Origin: an uncultured Bacteroidota bacterium | Lineage (GTDB): Bacteria; Bacteroidota; Bacteroidia; Chitinophagales; Chitinophagaceae | NCBI GenBank assembly: GCA_903904855.1 | Contig: CAIVEH010000257.1 | Location: 1-56,200 of the forward strand | Length of the DNA: 56,200 nucleotides | Reading direction: 5' to 3' | Shown here: one piece after another, positions 1-9,417 of the stretch | Position numbering within the stretch: the first letter of the stretch is position 1 | Layout of the letters: the number at the start of each line of letters is the position of its first letter | Translations under genes and position numbers: made by a program | Notes under the pieces: generated by a model | What the model was told of the DNA's origin: nothing | Database searches by the model: none | The model's input: only the letters and a program-made list of their open reading frames with translations

Positions 1-126
1 ACATGGGATGGGACGGATAATGGAGGCAACAGGTTGTCATCAGGTGTATATGTATACCGGCTGAACCTGTCAGCAGACAAAGGTTATAAAACAAGCGCCT
101 ACCAGAAACTGGTAATAGTAAGATAA
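1..126 (+). CDS. C-terminal end of a T9SS-sorted protein (5' truncated by window)
   Basis: An open frame from base 1 ends at TAA 124-126 and encodes 41 residues. They match the last residues of PorU encoded at 5790-5915, including the SSGVYVYRLN core typical of T9SS C-terminal sorting domains. The first 62 bases are identical to 5790-5851, after which the two copies diverge. The product is therefore a protein exported through the outer membrane by T9SS, or a second PorU-like protein. Only the tail is visible, so its main function cannot be stated. Confidence 0.8.
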   Translation, partial: TWDGTDNGGNRLSSGVYVYRLNLSADKGYKTSAYQKLVIVR

Positions 127-209
127 ACACTGAGTCATTTAATGCTGCATATTAATCAACTTTCCAACAGCATATTTACGCCGTGTAAGCTGTCCTTAAA
201 AAAATAATA

Positions 210-217
210 TACTTTTG
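210..217 (+). promoter_or_regulatory. Bacteroidota-type -7 box
   Basis: TACTTTTG matches the TAnnTTTG consensus of the Bacteroidota housekeeping sigma factor and lies 33 nt before the ATG at 250. No clear TTG -33 element is seen at the usual spacing, so this is a moderate call. Confidence 0.4.
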
Positions 218-249
218 AGGCAAACAAGTCATTAAGTGTATTTATTCTT

Positions 250-1836
250 ATGTCGAACGTGGTTTTATCATACCTGAAGACGAGGTGGTTACTCTTTCTT
301 GTATTGTTTGTTTTTATTTGTTTTAAGCTATCGCAGCTGCATTTCCCCTTCTATCTTGATGAGGCTTGGGTATATGCCCCGGCTGTGAAAATGATGGCAC
401 TGCACGGTCCGGGCCTGCTGCCTGGTGCACTCCCGCCTGATTTTTCACGGGGACATCCGATGATGTTTCATTTTCTGGCATCTATCTGGATACGGTGTTT
501 TGGGGCTGCCAATGTATCAGTTCATTCGTTTCCTCTATTTCTTTCAGTCATTTTTCTGTATACTTTATACGAATGCTGCCTCCGCATGTTTGGCAAAAAG
601 GAAGCCGCATTAGTACTGTTACTTGTATCCACAAGTGTTATTTTTTTCGTGCAGTCATCATTTGTATATCCTGAAATAATGCTGGCCATGTTTACCTTTT
701 CCGGCCTGTACTTTTATTCAAAGGATTACCTGGTGGGTACTTCATTGATGCTTTTTATGCTGTTTTTCACCAAGGAAGGAGGACTTGTTTTCGGCGTAGT
801 GATGGGTGCAGATGCTTTTATTTCTTTATTCCGTACAAGTGAAAGCCTGAAGAGAAGACTGCTGAGGTTACTTTCTGTACTTGCGCCTACAGGCCTTATT
901 GCTTTATTTTTTGTACTCCAGAAAGCAAAGCTGGGATGGTATGTATTACCTGAGCATACTGACATGATCCAGACGAACTGGGACTATTATTATTTTATGT
1001 TAAGAAGAGGGTTATACTGGGCATATCGTGGCGAGAGCGCTACTTATATAATGGCCTTCTTTATCCTCCTTCTTTCCATTTTGCCTGCCGTAAAACATAA
1101 AAATCTGCGTTACCTGTTTTTATTGCCTCCCGTAATAATTGTGTATATTCTGGCCGAATTATATGCTACCAATGCTGCCGGAAGTAAATTGTGGGTACTC
1201 TTGTACATTTTAGCTTTTACTATCCCGGTTTATTATTTAATCAGGTTGAATAAAAATCTGACCGTTTCTGCCAAAAAGTTTATCACTCTGCTGGCGGTAT
1301 GCGTGCTGCTTTATTTGTTTTACTCCTCACTTACCCAGATTGGTTACCGGTATCTGCTTGTAATACTGGTATTGATTATGATTTTTCAGGCAGTATGCCT
1401 GATTATGTTTGTTGATGCTGTTGATAAGCGGCTTTATTCTGTAGCCTTTGCCGGAATTCTTGCCATCAATATTTATGGGTTTTATTCTAATGAACGGGTT
1501 GAGGACACTCAGATGGGGGCATTTCAGGTAATGTCTGTACAATTAAAGGAATTTGCATTCCTTGAAAAGGAAAATGCTTACGACAAGGAAATAGCTTGTG
1601 GATGTACATGGGAGAGATACCGCATGGTTGATACCGCACAGGGTTTTTTGAGTTCCGGACGCATATTTACCAATCTTAAACCATTTCCTGTTGGGCCACA
1701 TACCGATTATGCAATTTTTGGCAACAGTTGCGGTGATAAAGATGACTACCAGAAAATAATAACCAATCGTGATTTCCACCTGGTATTAAAAATTAAAGAG
1801 GGAAACATATGGGCCGAGATTTATAAACACAATTGA
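250..1836 (+). CDS. GT-C superfamily membrane glycosyltransferase (GT39/PMT-like)
   Basis: The 528-residue product is an integral membrane protein with about ten hydrophobic segments, beginning at residues 12-27. An Asp-Glu pair at residues 37-38 (YLDEAW) follows the first helix, the position of the catalytic acidic motif in GT-C enzymes. A conserved-looking RGHP stretch lies near residues 67-70. The C-terminal 100 residues look soluble and periplasmic. By family knowledge it would transfer a sugar from a polyprenyl-phosphate donor to a lipid, glycan or protein acceptor. The substrate cannot be read from sequence. It stands alone on its strand, with porU following after a 300-nt gap. Confidence 0.7.
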   Translation: MSNVVLSYLKTRWLLFLVLFVFICFKLSQLHFPFYLDEAWVYAPAVKMMALHGPGLLPGALPPDFSRGHPMMFHFLASIWIRCFGAANVSVHSFPLFLSVIFLYTLYECCLRMFGKKEAALVLLLVSTSVIFFVQSSFVYPEIMLAMFTFSGLYFYSKDYLVGTSLMLFMLFFTKEGGLVFGVVMGADAFISLFRTSESLKRRLLRLLSVLAPTGLIALFFVLQKAKLGWYVLPEHTDMIQTNWDYYYFMLRRGLYWAYRGESATYIMAFFILLLSILPAVKHKNLRYLFLLPPVIIVYILAELYATNAAGSKLWVLLYILAFTIPVYYLIRLNKNLTVSAKKFITLLAVCVLLYLFYSSLTQIGYRYLLVILVLIMIFQAVCLIMFVDAVDKRLYSVAFAGILAINIYGFYSNERVEDTQMGAFQVMSVQLKEFAFLEKENAYDKEIACGCTWERYRMVDTAQGFLSSGRIFTNLKPFPVGPHTDYAIFGNSCGDKDDYQKIITNRDFHLVLKIKEGNIWAEIYKHN

Positions 1837-2162
1837 TCTTTATTAGTCCCCAAAAGACAGGATAGTGTTTTATTGGTGAAACTGGGCATCATCTGATAGG
1901 TTTGGTGCAATAAATCGGGTAAATACCCGTTATTGCGCTAATGACGATTTTGTGCCTGTCAAAATTTAACAGATAGGGTAGGTTTGTTATTCCAATTCAG
2001 GTTGATATCATAACTTCATACAAATCAGTTCGTATGTAAAATGTGTATTATTATTATATTGTTGTTTTTATTTGAAAAGTATTTAGTGCATTGATTTATA
2101 TTGGTTTTATTTATTAATTTTGGTATCAGCAACTATCCGTTTGTGTGTTTAAAACTAAAAAA
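1837..2162. other. AT-rich gap upstream of porU
   Basis: No convincing coding frame is present between the glycosyltransferase and porU. The only element I can support is a -7 box at 2115-2122, listed separately. No strong terminator hairpin is seen after the upstream gene. Confidence 0.6.
2115..2122 (+). promoter_or_regulatory. -7 box of porU
   Basis: TAATTTTG fits TAnnTTTG and lies 40 nt before the ATG at 2163. A TTG at 2091-2093 is 21 nt upstream, slightly longer than the usual spacing. Confidence 0.5.
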
Positions 2163-5100
2163 ATGAGAACATCATTTTCCGCCCTTGTTTTGTTTTTTGT
2201 ATTTCTATCAATACAATCATCCTATGGCTACTCTCTAAACTGCCAGGTTAGTCAGGCGGATATCTATGAGGGCTATATTATCAAAAAGATTTGGCTTACA
2301 GAGTTTGCTGTACCCAAGGTTTCCATAAACAATATAAGTTGGACAGCAAATGTGGCATTACCCAAAGATGCAATACTTTCTGATCCATCTAAATTCAATG
2401 TTTCCATAGGAATGGAGCGAAAGAGGCCATTTGCTGTGGTTCGGATTCCGGCATACACTGCTGGAATTAATTCTGGTACTGTAAACCAGGTGAGCAGTTA
2501 TAATTTGGAGATAACAGAGTCGCTATTGCCACAAAATAAGCAGGCAAACAAAACAGATGTAACTACATCGGCCTTGAATACAGGTACATGGTATAAGATC
2601 GCAGTTACCAATACTGGTTTTTACAAATTAGACTACAATTTTCTTACTTCGATGGGTCTGAAACCTGCAGACATAAATCCGGCTAACATTAGGGTTTTGG
2701 GTAATGGTGGAGCTATGCTGTCGGAGAAGAATGCGGTTACGCGTCCGGTGGACCTGATTGAAAACAGCATACTTTTTAATGGTAACGCCGACAATGTATT
2801 CGACAACGATGAGTATGTTGTGTTCTATGGCGTGGGCACCATGACTTGGCTAAAGGATAGTAGTAATCAGCGGTTCAGTCATCAGATCAACCTTTACTCA
2901 GATACTGCGTATTATTTTATTTCGTTTAATTCCGGACCAGGCAAACGGGTATCCAGCCAGGAAGCCCTTCCGGCGGGCAATGTGAATGTAAACTCTTATA
3001 ATTATTACACAGTGCATGAACAGGATCTTGTAAATCCGGCAGGCCTTGGTAAATTGTGGTACGGTGAGCAATTTAACCCATCAGTGGGTAATACAGTACA
3101 AACCTTCAATTTTAATCTGGGTTCAGCAATCAGTGATTTATTTTGCAATATTTCCTTTGCTTCTACATCATTTACCTCGCTTTCTTCAGTGAGCGCCAGC
3201 TTAAACGGAAACCTGGCAGGTGTGTATGCATTTACTTTGGCAACAACAGGTGATAATCAGGTGGACCTTGGTACTATTGCCAAAACTGTTGCCTGCAATT
3301 CACAGACAGCTAATGTAACCATAACCTATTATCCAGGCGATGGAGCCAGTGCCGGATATCTTAATTATATAGAGTTGAACGGCAGGCAGGGGCTGATTAT
3401 GACCGCAGACCAGATGAGTTTCAGGGACTGGCAAAGTGTAGGTGCAGGGAATATGGCCAAATATACATTGGCCGGAGCTAATGCAAATACTGCAGTCTGG
3501 GATGTTACCAATCCGCAAACTCCGGTAATAATGCCCGGAACATTTGATGGTAGTAATTATAATTTTACACAAGATGCATCAATGCTGCATGAATTTGCCG
3601 CAATGAACAGCACCAATCTGTATACACCCAAATATGTTGGATTAGTACCTAATCAAAACCTGCACGGCAGCCCGCAGGCAGACCTGATTATAGTTACTTA
3701 TCCTGGTTTTCTTGACCAGGCGGAAAAACTTGCTCAATATCATCGTGATTCTGACAGGATTCATTTAAAGGTGGTTGTAGCAACAACAACACAGATTTAT
3801 AATGAATTCTCGTCTGGAGCACAGGATATCAGTGCGATCAGGGACTTTGCCAAAATGTTTTATGACCGCGCAGGTACAGACAGTACCAAGTTGCCTGGTT
3901 ATCTTCTGTTATTGGGAGGGGCGTCATACGATTATAAAAACAGGCTGGTAAATAACAGTAATTTTGTGCCTGTATTTGAATCGGCCCAGTCTTTAAACGA
4001 CCTTGATGCATTTTCAAGCGATGATTTTTTCGGTTTTCTCGATGATTCAGAGTACATTGAAAACAACCAACTATGTAATGCGCTGGATGTAGGTATTGGC
4101 CGCCTTCCTGCCAGATCGTTGAGTGATGCTAAGGGCATGGTGAATAAAATTATGAATTATGCCAAACCCTCTACCCTGGGGCCATGGCGTGTATCAACTA
4201 CAATTGTAGCTGATAAGGGATGCGGAGACCCTGCCGGAGACCATATGTCGGATGCAGAAGCAATGGCCGCTACTGTAGCCTCTTCAGGTAACAGCCTTTA
4301 TAACCAGCAAAAAATCTATGTTGATGCAATTCCAATAGTTTCTACTCCGGCTGGCCCAAGGTGCCCTAATGCCAACGCATCATTGAACCAGCAGATATTT
4401 AATGGTACATTCCTTATCAATTATAACGGGCATGGTAACCCGACTGTATGGTCATCTGAACGTATACTTACCAGTGATGACTTCAGCAATTGGAATAATA
4501 CCAATTCACTGCCATTCATGGTAACTGCTACTTGTGATTTCGGTAATTTCGATCACCCCCAGTATATTTCTTCGGCAGTACAAATGGTTGTTCGTGCTAC
4601 GGGTGGTGTTATTGCTATGCTAACTACCACTCAGCCTGTATATGCATATTATAACCACGAACTGAATGTACAGTATCTGACGGCTCAGTTAATTCCAAAT
4701 TCAGATAATAGCTGGAATACTTTTGGTACTGCAAGCAGAATCGGGAAAAATATCACCTATACCAAATCGACCGATGCAGGTGAAATAGCCAATTTCCGTA
4801 AGTTTTCCTTACTGGGCGATCCAGCGCTTACCCCCGATTTCCCAGCTAACAAAATACAGATAGACAGTGTAAGGGATGGATATAATATGCATGCAACTGA
4901 TACAATCAAAGCTCTTGGCTCTTATATTATTAATGGTAGTGTAAGGGATAATTCAGGTAACCTGATGAGCGATTTTAATGGTATACTGTATGTGAGCTTT
5001 TTTGATAAGCCCCGCAATATTACTACCATTTCAGGTTGCAATGATGTTTACAGCATGCAGGACAACATCATATACAAAGGACGTGTAACCGTAACAAATG

Positions 5101-5915
5101 GCAAATTCAGTTTTACATTTATTACACCCAAGGATATTAACTATTCTTTTGGTGATGGTAAAATCAGCATGTACAGTCATAATGGCATTACAGATGCTGC
5201 CGGAAACAGTACAAAATTTGTAGTAGGGGGATATTCAGATCACCCGGTAATCAGTACCGATACCCCGGTTGTGAAACCTTACATAAATGACAGCCTGTTC
5301 CTGAACGGTGGAATTACTGGCAGCAACACATCGCTTTATGTATCGCTCTATGATAAAACCGGAATAAATGTATCAGGAACAAATGTAGGCCATGATCTGA
5401 CTGCAATACTTGATGGCAGCACTGATGCCCCCTATATTCTGAACGATTATTACGAAACTGCACCGAATACATACCAAAGGGGTTATGTTACATTTGCCAT
5501 CAACGGGCTTGCCGACGGGCCTCATAGCATAAAAGTTAGGGCCTGGGATGTAAATGACAATACCGGCACAGGAACGGTAAATTTTATGGTAGTAGATGGC
5601 AAGGTAATGGATATAGCACAGCTGGGCAATTACCCCAATCCGTTCACCAATACCACGCATTTTGTTTTTGAGCACAACCATCCGTTTGAACAGCTGGATG
5701 TGCAGATTGAGATTTATAATATAAGTGGCGGGCTGGTTAAAAAGATACAGGATAATATTACCACTACCGACAGCCGGACTGTGGATATTACATGGGATGG
5801 GACGGATAATGGAGGCAACAGGTTGTCATCAGGTGTATATGTATACCGGCTAAACATATCAACAGATAAAGGATATAAGTCGAGTGCATACCAAAAACTG
5901 GTCATTGTGCGTTAA
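2163..5915 (+). CDS. porU: PorU, type IX secretion system C-terminal signal peptidase/sortase
   Basis: This is a gingipain-like C25 family cysteine protease of about 1250 residues. Counting from the ATG at 2163, the catalytic His is near residue 757 (YNGHGNP) and the catalytic Cys near residue 791 (ATCDFGNFDHP). That spacing matches the His/Cys pair known in Porphyromonas PorU. The N-terminus is a signal peptide (MRTSFSALVLFFVF). The C-terminus carries a Por sorting domain with NYPNPF and SSGVYVYRL motifs. In T9SS, PorU sits on the surface, cleaves the CTD of cargo and attaches cargo to A-LPS. The frame opens earlier at a GTG (2145), but the ATG gives the better signal peptide. porV follows directly, the usual porU-porV order. 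Confidence 0.93.
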   Translation: MRTSFSALVLFFVFLSIQSSYGYSLNCQVSQADIYEGYIIKKIWLTEFAVPKVSINNISWTANVALPKDAILSDPSKFNVSIGMERKRPFAVVRIPAYTAGINSGTVNQVSSYNLEITESLLPQNKQANKTDVTTSALNTGTWYKIAVTNTGFYKLDYNFLTSMGLKPADINPANIRVLGNGGAMLSEKNAVTRPVDLIENSILFNGNADNVFDNDEYVVFYGVGTMTWLKDSSNQRFSHQINLYSDTAYYFISFNSGPGKRVSSQEALPAGNVNVNSYNYYTVHEQDLVNPAGLGKLWYGEQFNPSVGNTVQTFNFNLGSAISDLFCNISFASTSFTSLSSVSASLNGNLAGVYAFTLATTGDNQVDLGTIAKTVACNSQTANVTITYYPGDGASAGYLNYIELNGRQGLIMTADQMSFRDWQSVGAGNMAKYTLAGANANTAVWDVTNPQTPVIMPGTFDGSNYNFTQDASMLHEFAAMNSTNLYTPKYVGLVPNQNLHGSPQADLIIVTYPGFLDQAEKLAQYHRDSDRIHLKVVVATTTQIYNEFSSGAQDISAIRDFAKMFYDRAGTDSTKLPGYLLLLGGASYDYKNRLVNNSNFVPVFESAQSLNDLDAFSSDDFFGFLDDSEYIENNQLCNALDVGIGRLPARSLSDAKGMVNKIMNYAKPSTLGPWRVSTTIVADKGCGDPAGDHMSDAEAMAATVASSGNSLYNQQKIYVDAIPIVSTPAGPRCPNANASLNQQIFNGTFLINYNGHGNPTVWSSERILTSDDFSNWNNTNSLPFMVTATCDFGNFDHPQYISSAVQMVVRATGGVIAMLTTTQPVYAYYNHELNVQYLTAQLIPNSDNSWNTFGTASRIGKNITYTKSTDAGEIANFRKFSLLGDPALTPDFPANKIQIDSVRDGYNMHATDTIKALGSYIINGSVRDNSGNLMSDFNGILYVSFFDKPRNITTISGCNDVYSMQDNIIYKGRVTVTNGKFSFTFITPKDINYSFGDGKISMYSHNGITDAAGNSTKFVVGGYSDHPVISTDTPVVKPYINDSLFLNGGITGSNTSLYVSLYDKTGINVSGTNVGHDLTAILDGSTDAPYILNDYYETAPNTYQRGYVTFAINGLADGPHSIKVRAWDVNDNTGTGTVNFMVVDGKVMDIAQLGNYPNPFTNTTHFVFEHNHPFEQLDVQIEIYNISGGLVKKIQDNITTTDSRTVDITWDGTDNGGNRLSSGVYVYRLNISTDKGYKSSAYQKLVIVR

Positions 5916-5936
5916 AAGACAACGATAATTTAATTG

Positions 5937-5967
5937 TTGATAAAATGGGCGAAATGGAATATTTTTG
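5937..5967 (+). promoter_or_regulatory. Promoter of porV (TTG-N20-TATTTTTG)
   Basis: TTG at 5937-5939 and TATTTTTG at 5960-5967 are spaced by 20 nt, matching the Bacteroidota -33/-7 arrangement. The -7 box covers the TTG that would open the longest reading frame (5965), so translation should start at ATG 5998. PorV therefore probably has its own promoter inside the short porU-porV gap. Confidence 0.6.
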
Positions 5968-5997
5968 CGCCTCTTTAAAAAATATAATAATAACAGA

Positions 5998-7203
5998 ATG
6001 GCAAAACAATTTGCTTTAATAGCATTTTCTCTTTTTACCGGTTTATTGGCCTCAGATGCATTGGCTCAAAGCAGCGGCGGTGCGGCTAAAACTACCGGAT
6101 CATCATCTGGACCCAACATCAATGGTACTACTAATTTTGTCACTACTGCAGTGCCCTTTTTAAGGATTTCACCAGATGCGCGCTCCGGAGCTATGGGCGA
6201 CGCTGGTTTGGCTACTACTGCAGACCCTAATGCGCAATACTGGAATGTGGCCAAAATTCCCTTTACTGAAAATAATTATGGAATCTCCATGACCTATACC
6301 CCATGGCTGAAGGACTTGGTTCCGGATATCTTCCTGGCATATCTTTCTGGTTATGCCAAATTCGGGAAAGATAACAACCAGGCTGTGAGTGGCTCTATGC
6401 GTTATTTTTCTTTGGGTAACATAAATTATACCGATGTTCTGGGAAACTCAATTGGTACAGGGATGCCAAGGGAATATTCTTTCGACCTGGGATACTCCCG
6501 TAAGTTTTCTGAGTTTTTATCGGCAGGTGTTTCCATGAGGTACATTTACTCAGCCATCGCATCTGGTGTAAGTTACATACCAGGTGGTACTGACTACAGC
6601 CCCGGAAAGGCTATAGCTGCTGATGCAGGGGTGTATTATGTGAAGAAACATGATATTGACGGAATTAAGAGCAATACATTCAGTTTTGGCGCAGTGGCCA
6701 GCAACCTGGGTTCTAAAATATCTTACAATTCGAACAGGAAGGATTTTATCCCTATGAACCTGGGTATTGGCGCAGCTTATACAAGCCAGATAGATGAATA
6801 CAATAGTATCACATTTGCACTTGACCTTAATAAATTACTGGTGCCGTTGCTGGCCAATGGCGATACACAGTTATCTATTATCAATGGTATCACCAATTCG
6901 TTCAAGACCGGCGATCAGCTTAAAGAAATCGATGCTTCGCTTGGCGCTGAATACTGGTACCAGAAAACAATAGCTTTCCGCGCAGGTTATTTTTATGAAG
7001 ATAAAAGCAACGGTGATCGTCAGTATCTTACCTGCGGTCTGGGTGTAAAGTATAATGTATTCCAACTAAATGCATCTTACCTGGTGCCTCAGGGATCCGG
7101 TACTACCCGTAATCCATTGTCGAACACACTCAGATTCTCTTTGTTATTTGAATTTGATAAAATTGAGAAGCCTGCATCGGAAGATGATTCGAAGGACGAA
7201 TAA
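5998..7203 (+). CDS. porV: PorV, T9SS outer-membrane shuttle protein
   Basis: The 401-residue product has a signal peptide (MAKQFALIAFSLFTGLLA, ending near ALAQ). It is followed by the family hallmark FLRISPDARSGAMGDAG and the DPNAQYWN segment, then alternating beta strands of a FadL-like/UPF0164 barrel. PorV (LptO) binds the CTD of cargo leaving the T9SS translocon and delivers it to PorU. The start at 5998 is supported by the promoter overlapping the upstream TTG and by the signal peptide. An acidic tail ends the protein. Confidence 0.93.
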   Translation: MAKQFALIAFSLFTGLLASDALAQSSGGAAKTTGSSSGPNINGTTNFVTTAVPFLRISPDARSGAMGDAGLATTADPNAQYWNVAKIPFTENNYGISMTYTPWLKDLVPDIFLAYLSGYAKFGKDNNQAVSGSMRYFSLGNINYTDVLGNSIGTGMPREYSFDLGYSRKFSEFLSAGVSMRYIYSAIASGVSYIPGGTDYSPGKAIAADAGVYYVKKHDIDGIKSNTFSFGAVASNLGSKISYNSNRKDFIPMNLGIGAAYTSQIDEYNSITFALDLNKLLVPLLANGDTQLSIINGITNSFKTGDQLKEIDASLGAEYWYQKTIAFRAGYFYEDKSNGDRQYLTCGLGVKYNVFQLNASYLVPQGSGTTRNPLSNTLRFSLLFEFDKIEKPASEDDSKDE

Positions 7204-7228
7204 ACATTCAGTTTATATAGCATTATAG

Positions 7229-7254
7229 AGCTGCCTCAAAAAGGTGGCTTTTTT
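7229..7254 (+). terminator. Intrinsic terminator after porV
   Basis: AGCTGCCT (7229-7236) pairs with AGGTGGCT (7242-7249) with two G-U pairs and a five-base loop, followed by a T run. It lies 26 nt after the porV stop. Confidence 0.65.
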
Positions 7255-7540
7255 ATTTCAGGTATTACAAGAAGAAATTACAGTAATGTAACGCCCTGGG
7301 TGAACTAATTTTTTGCTTCGTGATCTAATTCTGAGGAGGCTAGGATGTTGATTTCGCGATCTGTAAGAAGCGATAGGTTGAATAATCATTTATTACTTCT
7401 ATTTGGAAGCTTGAGTCTTTCCCGTATACTATTGCCGGTTTTAGAAGAATCAGCCAGTAAATATACTTCTATGGAATGCAGGAGCAAAAAGAAATGTAGG
7501 TAATAAATGGTCTTTTACAAGAATTAACCAGTTTCGGGTA
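7255..7540. other. Non-coding gap between convergent porV and PIG-L genes
   Basis: Beyond the porV terminator I see no credible frame, RNA gene or repeat in this stretch. Confidence 0.5.
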
Positions 7541-8776
7541 TCAATGCACCACATCAAAGATGGTCTTATTTATGGGCTTGCCTCCATTGCTGACTACTAT
7601 GATATAATAACCGGATGGGTATAAAGTAGTATTGATCAGAAAATTGGTTTCGGGCAACAGCCCTTTAAAATGAAACACTGTAGCACCTGAAACATCATAA
7701 ATGGCAATATCCACAGGTGTAATAACCGGTAAATTAAATCGAACAGTTAGTTGCTTGTCAGCTGGGCTGGGGTAGACTCTTGTGTTTAATGTATCAAGGC
7801 TGTCCTGTGCCAGAATATTTGTTTTGGCGGGCGATTCGCAGGTAGTAATGGTTCTGGAATAGTTGCGGCCTGTCCATTCCTGGTAAAGACTGCCCCATTC
7901 GGGCCATGCATTATAATCGAGCAATGCCAGGCAATAAACTGCCGTTACTGCTGCTTCATTTTGCACATCAGGGGTTGAAAGGTTTGGGGGCAGGTTCTGG
8001 CTGTGATAATCTACAAACAAAGTCTGGCGGTAGCAGGTATCTGTTTCTTTACCCAGCAGCATGGCGGCTTCGCTTGCTGCCCTGCCTGAGATATAATGGT
8101 CGTGATGATCGTTGGGGTTAATGGTTTCGTCAATATCCTGGCAGTTGAAGGTTATTTTGTGGCTTTTAAGATTACTATCTATTTCAGCTTTGTAGATGGA
8201 ATAAATAGTATTTACAAAATCCGAGTAATCGGCATAAGTTGACGATGTATCCACTGTACTGGTTGCAGCCCTCGGATCGGAATACCAGGCGCCAAAACGG
8301 GCAGTGTTAATTCTTAAAAAGTAACTAACTGTATTTTTATATTCGTATTTGGTAATCCGGTGCCCGTTAATAACAACAGTTTTATTCTGAGGATAAGGTA
8401 TTCCTGGTCCCCAGCCACCTATTCGTGATGCAGCCAGGTGAACCGAACGCTTAGCCCCTGCTTCACGTACTTTCCAATAAGGAAAGGGCTTGCTATTGTT
8501 TTCATACGGATCCCTGCAATTGCATGACTTTGTATCGTCTGTATCATGAAGGTTGCCAGCTGTTGTATAAATGATAACTACTTTTTTGCCGTTTACATTC
8601 GGGCTGATTTCATCGAAAGAAACAATATCCTTATACACATTTGCGCCCATAAAAAGCTGCCAGTCGTCCTGGTGGGCGACTACATAAACCGTTAGCTCAT
8701 TGTATGCTTTCTGTGCCCTGACATTCAGTGTTAAAAGCAATAATGATACGATAAGGAGTTTAGCTGCAGTTTTGAT
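7541..8776 (-). CDS. Secreted PIG-L family deacetylase with T9SS sorting domain
   Basis: The product belongs to the PIG-L/LmbE zinc-dependent de-N-acetylase family. The metal-binding motif reads AHQDDW (usually AHPDDE), and a second His/Asp cluster reads DHHDHYISGRAA. A C-terminal CTD begins near RVYPSPAD and ends VSNGGKPINKTIF. Family members remove N-acetyl groups from sugars; the substrate here is unknown. The first standard start is TTG at 8740, which gives only half a signal peptide (LLTLNVRAQ). Reading from ATC at 8776 adds IKTAAKLLIVSLL and completes a textbook signal peptide, and an in-frame TGA two codons before the ATC limits any further extension. The start is therefore uncertain and possibly non-canonical. 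The Q and W substitutions in the metal motif are worth noting. Confidence 0.8.
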   Translation of the reverse strand: MKTAAKLLIVSLLLLTLNVRAQKAYNELTVYVVAHQDDWQLFMGANVYKDIVSFDEISPNVNGKKVVIIYTTAGNLHDTDDTKSCNCRDPYENNSKPFPYWKVREAGAKRSVHLAASRIGGWGPGIPYPQNKTVVINGHRITKYEYKNTVSYFLRINTARFGAWYSDPRAATSTVDTSSTYADYSDFVNTIYSIYKAEIDSNLKSHKITFNCQDIDETINPNDHHDHYISGRAASEAAMLLGKETDTCYRQTLFVDYHSQNLPPNLSTPDVQNEAAVTAVYCLALLDYNAWPEWGSLYQEWTGRNYSRTITTCESPAKTNILAQDSLDTLNTRVYPSPADKQLTVRFNLPVITPVDIAIYDVSGATVFHFKGLLPETNFLINTTLYPSGYYIIVVSNGGKPINKTIFDVVH

Positions 8777-8918
8777 AGTATTTCAGTTTAATTTTATTAT
8801 TCAAATCGAAATGCAAAATAAAGGTAATTTTACGACTTATTCTTTGCGAACACTTCCGACCTGATTATTCATTCATTAAGAATTACCCTGTTAAACGATA
8901 ATATTTGCTTAATATTTT

Positions 8919-9410
8919 ATGACCAAAGATGATATTTTAACTTGGCTGGCTGATGTTACCGATCCCGAAGTACCGGTGCTGAGTATCCTTGATCTGGGTA
9001 TAGTACGTAATATTGAAATTAGTGACCCTGGTCCTGCGCCATCTGTCACGGTATGGATAACACCAACCTACAGTGGCTGCCCGGCAATGGATGTAATAGC
9101 CATAGGCATACGTATGGCGCTGATTGGTCATGGTATTCAGGATATAAAAATTGAAAACCAGATCAGCCCCGCATGGACTACCGATTGGATGACTGAGGAG
9201 GGGAAACGTAAGCTGAAAGAATATGGTATTGCGCCACCAAACCGAAAGGCATACCAGGCTCTGGGACTGTTTGAAGAGGATTCCATCAGCTGCCCGAGAT
9301 GCGGATCTGAAGATACTGAAGTGGTAAGCCAATATGGCCCTACATCCTGTAAAGCTCTTTACAGATGCCTGAGTTGCAAAGAGCCTTTCGAACACTTTAA
9401 GTGCCATTGA
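8919..9410 (+). CDS. paaD: PaaD-like MIP18-family protein with C-terminal zinc ribbon
   Basis: The 163-residue product has an N-terminal DUF59/MIP18 domain (DPEVPVLSILDLGIVR, residues 15-30, then SGCPAMD at 52-58 with Cys54). Its C-terminal zinc ribbon has Cys125, Cys128, Cys150 and Cys153. This two-part layout is that of PaaD/PaaJ of the phenylacetyl-CoA 1,2-epoxidase cluster, thought to help assemble the iron centre of that oxygenase. No paaA, paaB, paaC or paaE is adjacent. It could instead be a general Fe-S assembly factor related to SufT, but the zinc ribbon favours PaaD. Confidence 0.8.
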   Translation: MTKDDILTWLADVTDPEVPVLSILDLGIVRNIEISDPGPAPSVTVWITPTYSGCPAMDVIAIGIRMALIGHGIQDIKIENQISPAWTTDWMTEEGKRKLKEYGIAPPNRKAYQALGLFEEDSISCPRCGSEDTEVVSQYGPTSCKALYRCLSCKEPFEHFKCH

Positions 9411-9417
9411 GTGTAGT

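Noticed and set aside
5965-5997. TTG start that would extend porV by 11 codons
   Set aside because: The TTG falls inside the -7 box of the porV promoter, and the extension would precede the signal peptide.
8937-9407. 156-codon open frame on the minus strand
   Set aside because: It is opposite paaD, where the zinc-ribbon cysteines define the real frame.
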